Shown: positions 26,055 through 35,697, numbered from the stretch's first letter. The stretch: 64,000 nt of DNA from Domibacillus indicus (GCF_023715895.1 NZ_JAMBOO010000005.1:62001-126000); one strand, 5' to 3'. Notes: a model not told the origin generated them from the letters alone. Translations and numbers: made by a program.

Positions 26055-27206
26055 ATGATGCTGAATTACCGCTTCGAAATTTTTCCGAATGAAGAACAAA
26101 AAAGCACACTTCACTCATGGATCAACCTCTGCCGCCAGCAGTATAATTCCGCTCTTCTCGATAAACAAAGAGCCTATCAAAAGAACAAGAAAAACTTGAC
26201 TAAATGTGACCTCAGTGCCCTGTTAACCCGATCCAAGAAACACCACCCATGTCTTAAAAAAGTGCCTTCCCAGCCCCTTCAGGAGACACTGGACAGGCTG
26301 GGGAGAGCGTTTGATCAATTCTTCAAAAAAGAAGCTCGCTACCCTAAGATGAAAAAACATAAAGACTACCACTCCATTACGTTTACACAGTTTGGCATGA
26401 GTAAACAAAAAGATAAAAAAGGAAAGGTTCATACTGTCCGGCGGGCCGTTTCCTTCGGAAAAGGGGGAAAGCTCCTCATTTCTAAAATGGGCTTAATAGA
26501 TATCCGCCTCCACCGGAAACTGGATGGCAAAGTAAAGCAGGTGATCGTTAAGCGCCAAAACGAGCGCTGGTTTGCTATTTTCTGTGTCGAAAGGCAGGCA
26601 GACCCGCCGCAGGCTGTCCGTGAAGCCTCTAAAATAACCGGTATTGATGTCGGCATCAAGAAATTTGCTGTTCTGTCAAACGGTGAAGAGATTCTAAACC
26701 CAGGCTTTCTCCGTAAGGAGGAGAAAAAACTCATTCGTGCCCAGAAGAAACTTTCAAGAAAGAAAAAAGGCTCCTCAAACTGGAAAAAACAAGCGGCCAG
26801 GCTGCAGAAGCTTCATGCCAAGGCGGCGAACCAGCGGAAGGATTTCCTGCATAAAACAGCGTTCCGCCTGGCAAACACCTACAGCGTCATTTGTGTAGAG
26901 GATCTGAACATCCGCAACCTGGTGAAAAACCGGAAAGTGTCCAAACCGATTCATGATGCAGGATGGGGTATGTTCCGCCAGTTTCTGGCGTATAAATGCG
27001 CGCTCAATGGCGGCCAGCTGGTCAAAGTGAAGCCGCATTTCACCACCCAGGACTGTTCAGGGTGCGGAAAAAGGGTGAAAAAATCCCTTTCCGTCCGGAC
27101 ACATGCCTGTCCGGATTGCGGTCTGGTGCTGGACCGCGACCATAATGCCGCCTTAAACATTGAAAAAGCTGGGCTGATCCAGATAGGACTCATTCCGGAA
27201 ATATAA
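26055..27206 (+). CDS. tnpB: RNA-guided endonuclease TnpB (IS605 OrfB family)
   Basis: 383 residues. It starts MMLNYRFEIFPNEEQK, the usual N-terminus. RuvC-I is GIDVGIKKFAVL (Asp198), RuvC-II is ICVEDLNIRNL (Glu282), and a zinc ribbon CSGCG ... CPDCG (Cys334, 337, 352, 355) precedes RuvC-III RDHNAALNI (Asp362). All catalytic and zinc residues are present and the length is normal, so it may be active. TnpB uses an RNA from the element's right end to cut DNA and maintain the element. GGGGTGA precedes two adjacent ATGs (26055 and 26058). Confidence 0.92.
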   Translation: MMLNYRFEIFPNEEQKSTLHSWINLCRQQYNSALLDKQRAYQKNKKNLTKCDLSALLTRSKKHHPCLKKVPSQPLQETLDRLGRAFDQFFKKEARYPKMKKHKDYHSITFTQFGMSKQKDKKGKVHTVRRAVSFGKGGKLLISKMGLIDIRLHRKLDGKVKQVIVKRQNERWFAIFCVERQADPPQAVREASKITGIDVGIKKFAVLSNGEEILNPGFLRKEEKKLIRAQKKLSRKKKGSSNWKKQAARLQKLHAKAANQRKDFLHKTAFRLANTYSVICVEDLNIRNLVKNRKVSKPIHDAGWGMFRQFLAYKCALNGGQLVKVKPHFTTQDCSGCGKRVKKSLSVRTHACPDCGLVLDRDHNAALNIEKAGLIQIGLIPEI

Positions 27207-27403
27207 TCTCTTTACAACTGTAGGTCGAGGTCCCGCCCGAACAGTATAAAACAACGCCTGTGGAGATGATGTAAGACCCTGTTCGGAAGAACAGGGCAGA
27301 CATCGATAAAGCAGGAAAATCAATGAAGTCAGAGCATGTTTTTTCATGCTTCTGACAGAGATGCTCCATCAAATTGCGCAGCGATTAGTTGGAGAGGTTC
27401 ACT
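27207..27403 (+). ncRNA. Predicted omega (right-end) RNA scaffold of element 1
   Basis: The 197 bp between the tnpB stop and the element edge contains strong hairpins (for example CCCTGTTC-GGAA-GAACAGGG at about 27281-27298 and GAAG/CTTC-flanked CATG repeats near 27330-27350) and the terminal palindrome. In characterised TnpB systems this region gives the guide RNA, whose guide is the flanking DNA beyond the right end. Position is inferred from the family only. Confidence 0.4.
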
Positions 27404-29405
27404 CAATTTCCAATAATAGAAATGACCATGGCTCTATCAACATTTCCTGTCCTGTGTGAACAGAACGGCCTGATTGCAGTTCCACCGCATTCCCATACGG
27501 AGACGACAGCGTTTGAGGCTCCCAGGAGAAGTTAAATACATATTTAATCTGCCTGCCGTCTTGGTTGGTTCCGCTTTTGATAATGAGCGGGAATGAATAC
27601 GCTTGTTCAACTCCCCAGAGCCCTGCCCGTTTTAACGACTGTTGTAAAATGCCGGACATTACTTCAGTGGAGACAATACAGCCGATATAGGTTGCATAAC
27701 CTTTTCCATACTCGTTTCCGGTAATCGCCGCGTAACTGCCCCAAGCCGGGTGGTTATAGCGGGCTAACGTTTCCGCTGTAACAGGAACTAAAAGCTCCAT
27801 CCATGTGTGCACGTTATTTTGCTCCGGTTCCACTTCATAGGCATGATCAGCCAGCTTCACGTTTTTCGGTTTCACAAACATTTGATAATGAACACCGCAG
27901 GCTTTTTCAATCAAGCCAGGCTGCATGGTAGTGCGGACCTGCAGATGTTCATTTGTAAAGCCGGATTTAAACGTAAAGACGGCGTGGCCGCCATTTTCTA
28001 CGTACGTGTTTAACCGTTCCAGCAGTTCATCCGGCGCCACGTATAGACAAGGAACAAGAATCAGTGAATAGTCTTCAAGACGGCCGGTTTCCGGGTGGAT
28101 AATATCGCATTCTACATTTAACTTATATAACGCGTCGTACATCAGCCGGACAATGTCGTTATAGCGCAGCTCTGTTTCATGATGAAACGGAAACCACTGC
28201 ATGCCTGTCAGTGATTCATTGCTGACGAGAATCGCAACTTTATTATTCTTTTTCAGATTCACCAGTTTTGGAGATAAGCGCTCGAAATCGGCTCCGATGG
28301 TTTTCGCTTCGTTGTACACCGGGTTCGGCTGCAGGTCGTGGCTGAGCAGCCCTTTCCAGTATGTTTCAAACGAGTTATGGATAGAGTGCCAGTGCCAGTA
28401 AGCAACCATATTCGCACCAGATGCAAGGTGGCTGAATGCCTGCAGGCGCAGCTGGTTCGGGTACGGCGTCCAATGGGAAAAAGCCTGTGCTTCTGTTTCT
28501 AAAACCAAATAGTTTTGCTGCTTGGTAGAGCGGGCTACGTCCCCGCCGAATGAAATTTCAATGCCGGTTAAATCATCCTGTGTAGGATGGTAAATATCAA
28601 CGCCTGTTATGTCGAATGGCTCTGAAGCGGTGAAGTGGTTTACATTTGGCTGCACCCCAAACGAATAGCCCCGCCATTCAAAATCAAAATTCTGGGTAAT
28701 AAACTGGTCCGGCTTTCGGTATTCTTTTACGATGTCGACCTGCCACGCCAAAAATTGGTCGACAAGCCCCCGCTGGAATTTTGAGAATTCCCCGCCCAGG
28801 CTTCCATTAATGGTTCCGACAACAGACGGCATATCCTCCCATGCATTCACTTTGTTGCTCCAATAAGCCAGCCCAAATTCTTTGTTCAGCGCTTCTGTCG
28901 TTTTGAATTTTTCTTTTAAATATTTGATAAACTGCTGCTGTACATTCGGGCCGCTCGTATCATAATGCTTTGTTTCATTATCAATTTGATAGCCAATCAC
29001 AGCCGGATGGCCGCTTACCTGCTCCATTAGCTTGCGGATGATCCGTTCCGCATAAAATAAGTAGATGGGGCTCGTAATGTCCATAATTTGGCGGGCCCCG
29101 TATTTTCCGGGTCCCTGTTTCGTTTCCGCCAGCACCTCTGGATGCTCTTTTACCATCCACGTTGGTACCGCATAAGTCGGTGTCCCGACAATCACGCTGA
29201 TCTCCGCTTGATGCATCGCATCTAAGACACGGTTCACCGAAGTAAAGTCGAAAACACCATTCTGTGGTTCATGCGTGCTCCAGGTAGATTCCGCAATACG
29301 CACCACGTTAATCCCGGCTTCTTTCATCATTTGAATGTCTGTCTGAAGCCGTTCATAGGGCATATATTCATCGTAATAAGCAACACCGTAAAGCAGCTTT
29401 TCCAT
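27399..29405 (-). CDS. Beta-galactosidase, glycoside hydrolase family 42
   Basis: 668 residues, no signal peptide. The GH42 barrel begins LLYGVAYYDEYMPYERLQTD. The acid/base is in QIDNE (Glu144) and the nucleophile in LVLETEAQ (about Glu302). A trimerisation domain with ILVPCLYVAPDELLERL lies near 450, and a beta domain ends at LLLEIE. It cleaves terminal beta-galactosides, usually short oligosaccharides brought in by an ABC importer. The gene follows the importer genes by 20 bp with GAGG before its ATG. Its stop codon lies inside the last bases of TnpB element 1 (27399-27403), so the insertion supplied or just preserved the gene end. The length is still normal. Confidence 0.9.
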   Translation of the reverse strand: MEKLLYGVAYYDEYMPYERLQTDIQMMKEAGINVVRIAESTWSTHEPQNGVFDFTSVNRVLDAMHQAEISVIVGTPTYAVPTWMVKEHPEVLAETKQGPGKYGARQIMDITSPIYLFYAERIIRKLMEQVSGHPAVIGYQIDNETKHYDTSGPNVQQQFIKYLKEKFKTTEALNKEFGLAYWSNKVNAWEDMPSVVGTINGSLGGEFSKFQRGLVDQFLAWQVDIVKEYRKPDQFITQNFDFEWRGYSFGVQPNVNHFTASEPFDITGVDIYHPTQDDLTGIEISFGGDVARSTKQQNYLVLETEAQAFSHWTPYPNQLRLQAFSHLASGANMVAYWHWHSIHNSFETYWKGLLSHDLQPNPVYNEAKTIGADFERLSPKLVNLKKNNKVAILVSNESLTGMQWFPFHHETELRYNDIVRLMYDALYKLNVECDIIHPETGRLEDYSLILVPCLYVAPDELLERLNTYVENGGHAVFTFKSGFTNEHLQVRTTMQPGLIEKACGVHYQMFVKPKNVKLADHAYEVEPEQNNVHTWMELLVPVTAETLARYNHPAWGSYAAITGNEYGKGYATYIGCIVSTEVMSGILQQSLKRAGLWGVEQAYSFPLIIKSGTNQDGRQIKYVFNFSWEPQTLSSPYGNAVELQSGRSVHTGQEMLIEPWSFLLLEIE

Positions 29406-29425
29406 CTACGCTTCCTCACTTTTCA

Positions 29426-30250
29426 TTATTTAATGGCTCCATCTGCAATGCCTTCCAGGATGTATTTCTGAAAGATGGCATAAAAGATAATCACCGGAAG
29501 TGCTGTCAGCACAAGCGATGCGAGAATTTTCGGCCAGTCTGCTGCGTATTGGCCGAATAGCATATTGATTGACAGCATTAACGTGTAGTTGTTTACATCT
29601 GTTAGCATAATCAGTGGCAGCAGGAAGTCATTCCAGAGCCAGAGAACATTTAATACGAGAATCGTTGCTGTAATCGGTTTTAAAAGCGGGAAAATAATCT
29701 TCGTGAAAATTTGAAAATCATTGCAGCCATCGATTTTAGCTGCCTCTTCCAGCTCTTTTGGAATGGCTTTAACAAATCCGTGGTAAAGAAACACAGCCAT
29801 ATTTACTCCAAGACCGATGTAGATTAAGCCAAGACCGATTAACGATCCCTGCGCACCCACTCCTTTTGCAATTTGGCTGAGCGTGATCATGATCGAATGA
29901 AACGGAACGAGCATAGAAGCAATAAACAGCATAAAGATAAAATTGCTGAACTTTCCTGATGTGCGGGCCAGCTTATAGCCGGCAAGAGAGCCGCAGATCA
30001 CAATTCCGGCAAGGCCGATTACCGTTACAATGAGGGTATTCACTGCACTGTCGAGCAGGTTGAGCTCTTTAAAAACACCAATATAATTATCAAAAGTGAA
30101 TTCTTTAGGAAGGGCCAGAACTGATGTGAAAATTTCCGCCTGTGATTTAAAAGAATTAATCACAGACATATAAATCGGAAAAAACGAGACGACTGCGAAA
30201 AGAATCAATATGGTATTCACTGACCATGAAGCCGCTTTGTTTTCTCTCAT
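29426..30250 (-). CDS. Carbohydrate ABC transporter permease (MalG family)
   Basis: 274 residues, six transmembrane helices. The EAA loop ELEEAAKIDGCNDFQIFTKI near 173 is the site that contacts the ATPase. It forms the second channel subunit of a CUT1 sugar importer. The start overlaps the previous permease stop by one base (TAATG). No ATPase gene is in the locus, so a shared MsmX-type ATPase is inferred, as is usual in Bacillaceae. Confidence 0.92.
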   Translation of the reverse strand: MRENKAASWSVNTILILFAVVSFFPIYMSVINSFKSQAEIFTSVLALPKEFTFDNYIGVFKELNLLDSAVNTLIVTVIGLAGIVICGSLAGYKLARTSGKFSNFIFMLFIASMLVPFHSIMITLSQIAKGVGAQGSLIGLGLIYIGLGVNMAVFLYHGFVKAIPKELEEAAKIDGCNDFQIFTKIIFPLLKPITATILVLNVLWLWNDFLLPLIMLTDVNNYTLMLSINMLFGQYAADWPKILASLVLTALPVIIFYAIFQKYILEGIADGAIK

Positions 30251-31200
30251 TACGCTTCAACCTCCTTGCGTTTCGAAATACTGACTTGAATAATGGTGAT
30301 GACAAGAACAACGAGGAATAAAATCATTGCTTTTGAATTGGCATAGCCAAAACGGAAGTTGTTTGAAAAAGCTTCCTGATAAATGTTCAGCGCCATCACC
30401 TGCGTGGATGTTCCCGGTCCTCCTTGCGTTAACGCATAAACAACGTCAAACACTTTAAAGGCACCATTCAGCGTCAAGAACGAGCAAATCGTAATTGCAT
30501 GCATAATCATCGGCAGAACAACGTGGCGCAGCCGCTGAAATACATTGGCTCCATCAATCATCGCTGCTTCCTTCAGCTGTTTCGGTACTCCCTGCAGTGC
30601 TGCCATATAAATGATCATCATGTAGCCAATTCCCTGCCAGAGCGACACGATCACAATGGAATAAAAGGAAACATTCGGATCTCCAATCCAGGCCTGATCA
30701 AGAAAGGAAAAAACAGCTTTTTGAGAAAGCTCTGGAAATACATTTGAAAAAATAAAAGAAAACATAAACGAACTGATAATTAAGCTGAGCATATTTGGCA
30801 TAAAGAAAATGGTCCGGAAAAACCCTTTTGATCTTACTCTTGACTCAATTAGCAATGCCAGTAACAGTGCGATGATATTTTGAATAAAGAAGACGACAAT
30901 GGTGTATTTCAGAGTAAAGAAAAAAGAATGACGAAACGCTTCATCGTCTTTAAAAGCTTCAATATAGTTATCAAACCAGACAAAATTATAAGAAGGATTT
31001 AAGCCATTCCAGTCTGTGAAACTGTAAACACCCGCTCCAACCATTGGAATAAATAAGAAAACGAAGTAAAAAACAAAGGCAGGAAGAACAAATAAAATCA
31101 GGCTTAAATGACTGCTTTTCGTTCTTAATCTTTTTGCTTTTCTGTGTGCGCTGACTGAGTTTTCTTTTTTGTCATTGATGGCTTTAACCGTCATGCCCAT
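30250..31200 (-). CDS. Carbohydrate ABC transporter permease (MalF/UgpA family)
   Basis: 316 residues with a basic cytoplasmic N-terminus (KRLRTKSSH) and six helices. It has the EAA loop QLKEAAMIDGANVFQRLRHV near 215 and the ending TIIQVSISKRKEVEA. It is a CUT1 family channel subunit paired with the next gene. It follows the binding protein after a stable hairpin. Two near starts (31200 and 31194) cannot be separated. Confidence 0.92.
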   Translation of the reverse strand: MGMTVKAINDKKENSVSAHRKAKRLRTKSSHLSLILFVLPAFVFYFVFLFIPMVGAGVYSFTDWNGLNPSYNFVWFDNYIEAFKDDEAFRHSFFFTLKYTIVVFFIQNIIALLLALLIESRVRSKGFFRTIFFMPNMLSLIISSFMFSFIFSNVFPELSQKAVFSFLDQAWIGDPNVSFYSIVIVSLWQGIGYMMIIYMAALQGVPKQLKEAAMIDGANVFQRLRHVVLPMIMHAITICSFLTLNGAFKVFDVVYALTQGGPGTSTQVMALNIYQEAFSNNFRFGYANSKAMILFLVVLVITIIQVSISKRKEVEA

Positions 31201-31225
31201 TCAGTCCTTTCCCTCTTCTATATAG

Positions 31226-31252
31226 GGAAAGACAGCTGTGAGCTGTCTTTCC
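31226..31252 (-). terminator. Intercistronic hairpin after the binding-protein gene
   Basis: GGAAAGACAGCT / AGCTGTCTTTCC with a GTG loop, in the 60-bp gap between the binding protein and the first permease. Without a clear T-run, a 3'-end stabiliser that favours binding-protein mRNA is likely. Confidence 0.6.
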
Positions 31253-31260
31253 GCTACCCC

Positions 31261-32541
31261 TTATTTGTTTAGTTTGTTGTACTCCTGCCATGCCTGGTCA
31301 AGACCTTCAATCACTTCATTCTTCGATGCATCGCCTGCATAATAGCTTTGCATTAATTTTTCAGAAGCTGATTTCACGGCAGCTGGAATTAATGGATCCT
31401 GATAGACTTTTCCTTCTTCTACATATTTCGTTGAATCTACAAGCCACGGGTAAGGCTCAAATGTATGAACATCTGAAACGGGATTAAAGCCAAGGCTTTC
31501 ATAAAACTCACTTGAGTCCTGCTCATCAAGCACATAGTTCATAAAGTCCTTCGCTACCTCTTTTACTTCACTTTGTTTTGAAACGGCCAGGGATGTAGAT
31601 GTACTCAGATCAATCAAAGTAGCATTTGGATCATCATTAATTGGCAGCGGCGCTACCCCAAAGTTAAAGTCAGGATTAGTAGACATCAACGATTCTGCCA
31701 TCCATGGACCCTGTACCCACATAGCTGCTTCACCTGCGGCAAAAGCAGCTGCTCCCTGATCCTGCCCGACTTCAAATGGACGATCGGTGCCATGTTCATG
31801 AACTAGATCGATAATTGGGAACATGTCATCTTTTAACTCTGCAAATGACGCTTTGTCTTGATTCATTTTCTCGACAAATCCTTTATCGGTCGTGCTTTCC
31901 AGCGCTCCAACCGTCAATGGCAGGAATAATTGTGGAATGTAAGAATCCTTGTAAGCATTAATAAACGGCGTCACACCTGCATCTTCAAACTTTTTTACAA
32001 CCGCTTTCATTTCTGTGAGCGTCGTTGGAAGCTCTACTCCATGCTTTTTGAATAAGTCTTTATTGTAAATGTAACCCCATTGAAGCGTTTCAAGCGGTAC
32101 AGCCAGCACACGGTCATCCTTTGTTACCGCAGGTGATACCGTATCATACAGTTTTTCAACGAATGGCTCATTTGATAGATCTTCTAAGTATCCCGCTTTA
32201 TCGTAAACAGGAATATCGTTGACCGCATGAAGCGCGAACACATCCGGACTGTCGCCGGAAGCGAGGCGGGTTTTCAATAGCTCGTCTGCCTCGTTTACAC
32301 TTGGAAGCTCCAGTTTTACGGTTACGTCACGGCCTTCTTCTTCTTTTTGCTTAGCCACAAACTGGTCAATGTAAGTTTCATATTGTTCTTTGAATCGCGG
32401 CTGTCCAATAAATACTTTCAGCTCTACCTGGTCAGAATCACCAGATGACGAACCACCCGCGGAACTGCTGTCCCCGCTGCAGCCTGCCAGCATTCCAGCA
32501 AATAAAACAGATACAATCGGTAGTGTAAGCGCTTTTTTCAT
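31261..32541 (-). CDS. Extracellular sugar-binding lipoprotein of the ABC importer
   Basis: 426 residues with lipoprotein signal MKKALTLPIVSVLFAGMLAGC. The family-1 solute-binding fold is seen in VFIGQPRFKEQYETYIDQFV, GDSPDVFALH near 100, AAMWVQGPWMAE near 270 and a C-terminal PVSDVHTFEP. It captures an oligosaccharide for the two permeases. Adjacent GH42 and GH30 genes suggest a beta-linked galactose- or glucose-containing ligand. A cre-like site lies upstream at 32604, and it follows the response-regulator gene by 87 bp. Confidence 0.9.
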   Translation of the reverse strand: MKKALTLPIVSVLFAGMLAGCSGDSSSAGGSSSGDSDQVELKVFIGQPRFKEQYETYIDQFVAKQKEEEGRDVTVKLELPSVNEADELLKTRLASGDSPDVFALHAVNDIPVYDKAGYLEDLSNEPFVEKLYDTVSPAVTKDDRVLAVPLETLQWGYIYNKDLFKKHGVELPTTLTEMKAVVKKFEDAGVTPFINAYKDSYIPQLFLPLTVGALESTTDKGFVEKMNQDKASFAELKDDMFPIIDLVHEHGTDRPFEVGQDQGAAAFAAGEAAMWVQGPWMAESLMSTNPDFNFGVAPLPINDDPNATLIDLSTSTSLAVSKQSEVKEVAKDFMNYVLDEQDSSEFYESLGFNPVSDVHTFEPYPWLVDSTKYVEEGKVYQDPLIPAAVKSASEKLMQSYYAGDASKNEVIEGLDQAWQEYNKLNK

Positions 32542-32603
32542 TTTCAGCTCCCCTTTGCTTTTTTTTAATCATAATCGGTTTTTAACGCTTGGTGAATTGA
32601 CAA

Positions 32604-32617
32604 TATTAGCGCTTACA
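32604..32617. promoter_or_regulatory. cre site before the importer operon
   Basis: The minus strand reads TGTAAGCGCTAATA, a near-consensus CcpA site, 63 bp before the binding-protein start. A second AGCGCTT core lies at 32525-32535 inside the gene start. Confidence 0.55.
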
Positions 32618-32628
32618 TTTGTATTATG

Positions 32629-33705
32629 TTAATCTTTTCGCACCGATCCTGGTGAACTTCCATGGACTTTTTTAAACAGCCGGTAAAAATAAGAAACATC
32701 TTCATAGCCGATCATGCTACTGATCGTTTTATATTGAAGAGTGGTTGTTTGGACCAGCTCTTTTGCTTTATTCATGCGGTATTCGATTATGAATTCGGTA
32801 ATATTGCATCCGAACTTCTTTTTAAAAGCGGTCGTTAAATACTCCTTACTGATATAAAACTTTTTGGAGATCATGCCGAGCGACAATTCGGGGGAAGAAT
32901 AATTTTCTTCGATATAGTGCTTAATATCGTCCAAATTAATCCGTGTTTTTTGTCTGGCTCCTTCCCTTATTTTCTGAATAACGGTTTTCCCGACCGCTTG
33001 CATATTGATCAGTTCTGTTTCGATCGGGACCGCGGGATCGTACATAAAATCTTTTCGTTCAAATCCCAGCTCTTGTAGCGTGGCATTATGCTGTTTCATC
33101 ACTTCTTCCATTAACACGAGAAACTGCTGGTGAAAACGGAAATGAAAGGCTTCATTCTGCTTTAAATTTTCGGGAAGCTCTGCGAGAAACTGCTCAACGG
33201 TTGATTCGAACTGTTTTTCATTCAACTCTTTTAAGGAAAACGCAAGTGTAGCATAAAAAGGATCCAATAAGGATGAAATGGCGGGCTGTTTGGAGGCAAA
33301 CAATGGATAGCTGATCTGCTGCTGTTCCAGTTTTCGCTTTTCCATAATAGCTTTTCCAAGCGCTTGGTTGAGCTCTTCTCCATCAACAGGTTTTGGCAGG
33401 TATTCAACGGCTTTTGCTTTGATTGCCTGGCGTGTATACATAAAATCCTGATAGCCGCTTAACACAATCACCGGTAATTCGGGATAGTCGTTTTTTAACA
33501 CGTCCAGCAGGCCAATTCCGTCTATCCCCGGCATTTTCATATCCGTTATGATAATATCCGGGCACTTCTTCTGTATTTTCTCAATAGCCTGTTCCCCATT
33601 TTCAGCTTCATCCAGCTGGCTGATCCCCCACAGCTCTTGATCCACAAGTGTTTTGACTGTATCCCGTGTCCAATGCTCATCATCGACAATGAGTAGTGTT
33701 GTCAT
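32629..33705 (-). CDS. Response regulator, YesN-like (REC + AraC-type DNA-binding)
   Basis: 358 residues. The receiver domain is residues 1-120, with acidic pocket DDEHW, phosphoacceptor DMKMPG (Asp56) and KPVDGEEL (Lys105). A linker follows. The C-terminal AraC domain (about 260-358) has two helix-turn-helix units, LSLGMISKKFYISKEYLTTAFK and YKTISSMIGYEDVSYFYRLF. It activates glycan-uptake genes when phosphorylated. It overlaps the kinase stop by 4 bp. Confidence 0.92.
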   Translation of the reverse strand: MTTLLIVDDEHWTRDTVKTLVDQELWGISQLDEAENGEQAIEKIQKKCPDIIITDMKMPGIDGIGLLDVLKNDYPELPVIVLSGYQDFMYTRQAIKAKAVEYLPKPVDGEELNQALGKAIMEKRKLEQQQISYPLFASKQPAISSLLDPFYATLAFSLKELNEKQFESTVEQFLAELPENLKQNEAFHFRFHQQFLVLMEEVMKQHNATLQELGFERKDFMYDPAVPIETELINMQAVGKTVIQKIREGARQKTRINLDDIKHYIEENYSSPELSLGMISKKFYISKEYLTTAFKKKFGCNITEFIIEYRMNKAKELVQTTTLQYKTISSMIGYEDVSYFYRLFKKVHGSSPGSVRKD

Positions 33706-35459
33706 GCTGCCACTTCCTTTTGTTTTGATGGAATTCGAATGGTAACCTTCGTGTAATAGGAGTTTTCGCTGTCCACATCAATGCCGTACTCTCTGCCAAA
33801 ATATAGTTTGATACGCGCATCCACATTTTTCAGTCCAATGCTCCGCTGTTCAGAGAATCCCTCCTGTTGCAGTTTTTTTCTGACTTCCCGAAGCCGTTCT
33901 TCACTCATACCTGCTCCATTGTCCTCGATGGTAATTTCAATTTCATCGAAAATTTCCTGGATATCTATTTTGATGACCCCTTGCTCCACCTGGGTTTCAA
34001 AGCCATGCTTAAAAGAGTTTTCAATAATCGGCTGAAGAGACAAAAGTGGAATCAAGGCTTCGTTAATGGATTCATCTACAAACAGCTGAACCGAAATTTT
34101 TTCTCCAAAACGGACCTGCTGAATATATAAATAGTTTTTCAAATGGGAGATTTCTTCCCGAAGCGGTACAAGATCGCCCTGCTTATTGGTAATGTAGCGG
34201 AACATGAGCGCCAGCTTCTGTGTCATTTTATAAATATCGCCTGCCCCGTTTTTGACGGCCATCCCCCCAATTACTTGAAGGGTATTATAAAGAAAGTGCG
34301 GATTGATTTGCGCCTGCAAAGCCAGAAATTGAGCGTCTCTTGTTTCCAGTTCGCGCTTATAATTTTTTTCGATCAAATCCCGTATCCGGTCGATCATCTC
34401 TTTATATTTACGATGAAGAATACCAATCTCATCCGTGCGCTCCACTTTCATCTCTACACGAAAATCGGTTTCTTCCACACGCTCCATCGCTTTCGTTAAC
34501 GAAACAATTGGTCTTGCCACCTGGTTTGATACTACTACGGACAATATAGCTGTTAAGATCATCGAGACAATCAAAATGAATAGACCAGACCGGCCAATAT
34601 GCACAGCTCCTGTAAGCATCACTTCTTTCGGCACCATTTTTAAAATGGTTAATTTTCCATCCATGATCGGCTGCAGAAAATAATAGTTTTCTTTTTCAAT
34701 CGCGTACGCCCGATGTTCGGCCCGCTCTGCCAATTGACGGCTGAATGCTTTTGTAAGATTGATATGGTCCGGATTGTAAAGCGCGTTCCCTTTTGAATCT
34801 AAAAGCAAAATGTGTTCGCCTTCGTTGCTTTTCAGGTTTTCTGCAATATGATCCATAAAAGAAAATGAAACGTTGATTTGAATTTTTCCGACAGCTCTTT
34901 GATCTTCAAAGCGGTAAATATACCTCTCAAAAGAAAAGCTGCCTGTTTTCTGGTCTACACCAAAAATAGCCTCTTTGTTTTGGGGCGGAACCGGTGAATC
35001 AAGATAAGGAAAAACGAAAAAGTCGTTGCTTTCTACTTTGTAAAGCTGGTTTTCTTCAAATGAAACAAGAGATGCCGAGGTCGTATCATCCCGGCCATTG
35101 AATAGTCCAAAAAGCTTGTCTTTTATGTACGACTGTCTGTTAAAAATGTTAACGGTATTAATATCTTCAACTGAGGAAATGCTGGGCACCAGCTGTTCAT
35201 CGACAAGGGCATCAAATAAAAATTCATCATACCAGCGTATTTGCTCTTCCAGGTAACTGCCAGAAAGCTCCACTCTTGATTTGTTTGAACTAATTTCTGA
35301 GGATTCTACGGTTCCTCTTGAAATCTGTGTAGAAATTAACATAAAGATAATAAGCGGAACCATCATGACAAGCAGCAGTGTTCCCATTAATTTTCGCTGA
35401 ATGCTGTTTAAAACCGTTAATTTAAAATAATGCCCCATCTCTTTTAATACATGTTTCAC
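33702..35459 (-). CDS. Sensor histidine kinase, YesM-like
   Basis: 585 residues. Transmembrane helices flank an extracytoplasmic sensor (about 25-45 and 290-312; Cache-like fold between). A HAMP domain follows (RPIVSLTKAMERVEETDF), then the His_kinase LytS-like motif QINPHFLYNTLQVIGGM with the phosphoacceptor His, and an ATPase domain with SFKHGF and DNGAGM. It is the first gene of the locus and pairs with the response regulator. It probably senses an oligosaccharide or binding-protein complex outside the membrane. Confidence 0.92.
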   Translation of the reverse strand: MKHVLKEMGHYFKLTVLNSIQRKLMGTLLLVMMVPLIIFMLISTQISRGTVESSEISSNKSRVELSGSYLEEQIRWYDEFLFDALVDEQLVPSISSVEDINTVNIFNRQSYIKDKLFGLFNGRDDTTSASLVSFEENQLYKVESNDFFVFPYLDSPVPPQNKEAIFGVDQKTGSFSFERYIYRFEDQRAVGKIQINVSFSFMDHIAENLKSNEGEHILLLDSKGNALYNPDHINLTKAFSRQLAERAEHRAYAIEKENYYFLQPIMDGKLTILKMVPKEVMLTGAVHIGRSGLFILIVSMILTAILSVVVSNQVARPIVSLTKAMERVEETDFRVEMKVERTDEIGILHRKYKEMIDRIRDLIEKNYKRELETRDAQFLALQAQINPHFLYNTLQVIGGMAVKNGAGDIYKMTQKLALMFRYITNKQGDLVPLREEISHLKNYLYIQQVRFGEKISVQLFVDESINEALIPLLSLQPIIENSFKHGFETQVEQGVIKIDIQEIFDEIEITIEDNGAGMSEERLREVRKKLQQEGFSEQRSIGLKNVDARIKLYFGREYGIDVDSENSYYTKVTIRIPSKQKEVAA

Positions 35460-35664
35460 ATGGCATCCTCCCTCTTTAAATTTCTTTTATTGTAATCGTT
35501 CTCATTCTCATTGTGAAATAGATTTTTATGAATCGTTCTTAAACCATGCTGTCAATAAATCAGCGTCTCACAAGCCCGTTCTCCAGCATGTTCCATCTCT
35601 TTATCTGTTCAGTAACTGTACCCCATTGATGCTTTTGCTGCTTATCTCTATCAGCTTACTAAGC

Positions 35665-35697
35665 AAAAAAGCCAAATCTTAAGCAAGATTTGGCTTT
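35665..35697 (-). terminator. Terminator after the Gfo/Idh/MocA gene
   Basis: AAAAGCCAAATCTT / AAGATTTGGCTTT with a short AAGC loop, 7 bp beyond the stop codon at 35704 and with an A-run (T on the transcript). Confidence 0.85.

Larger units (their letters stand above)
25925..27403 (+). mobile_element. TnpB-only IS605/IS1341-like element 1
   Basis: It holds a single tnpB. Both ends carry an imperfect subterminal palindrome typical of IS200/IS605: left CTCC-TTCAAATTG/CAATTAG-GGGAG (25928-25956) and right GCTCC-ATCAAATTG/CGATTAG-TTGGAG (27363-27394) followed by AGGTTCACT. The right end matches the right end of element 2 (47678). No TnpA is present, so it would depend on one supplied elsewhere. 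It lies between GH30 and GH42. Confidence 0.75.
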
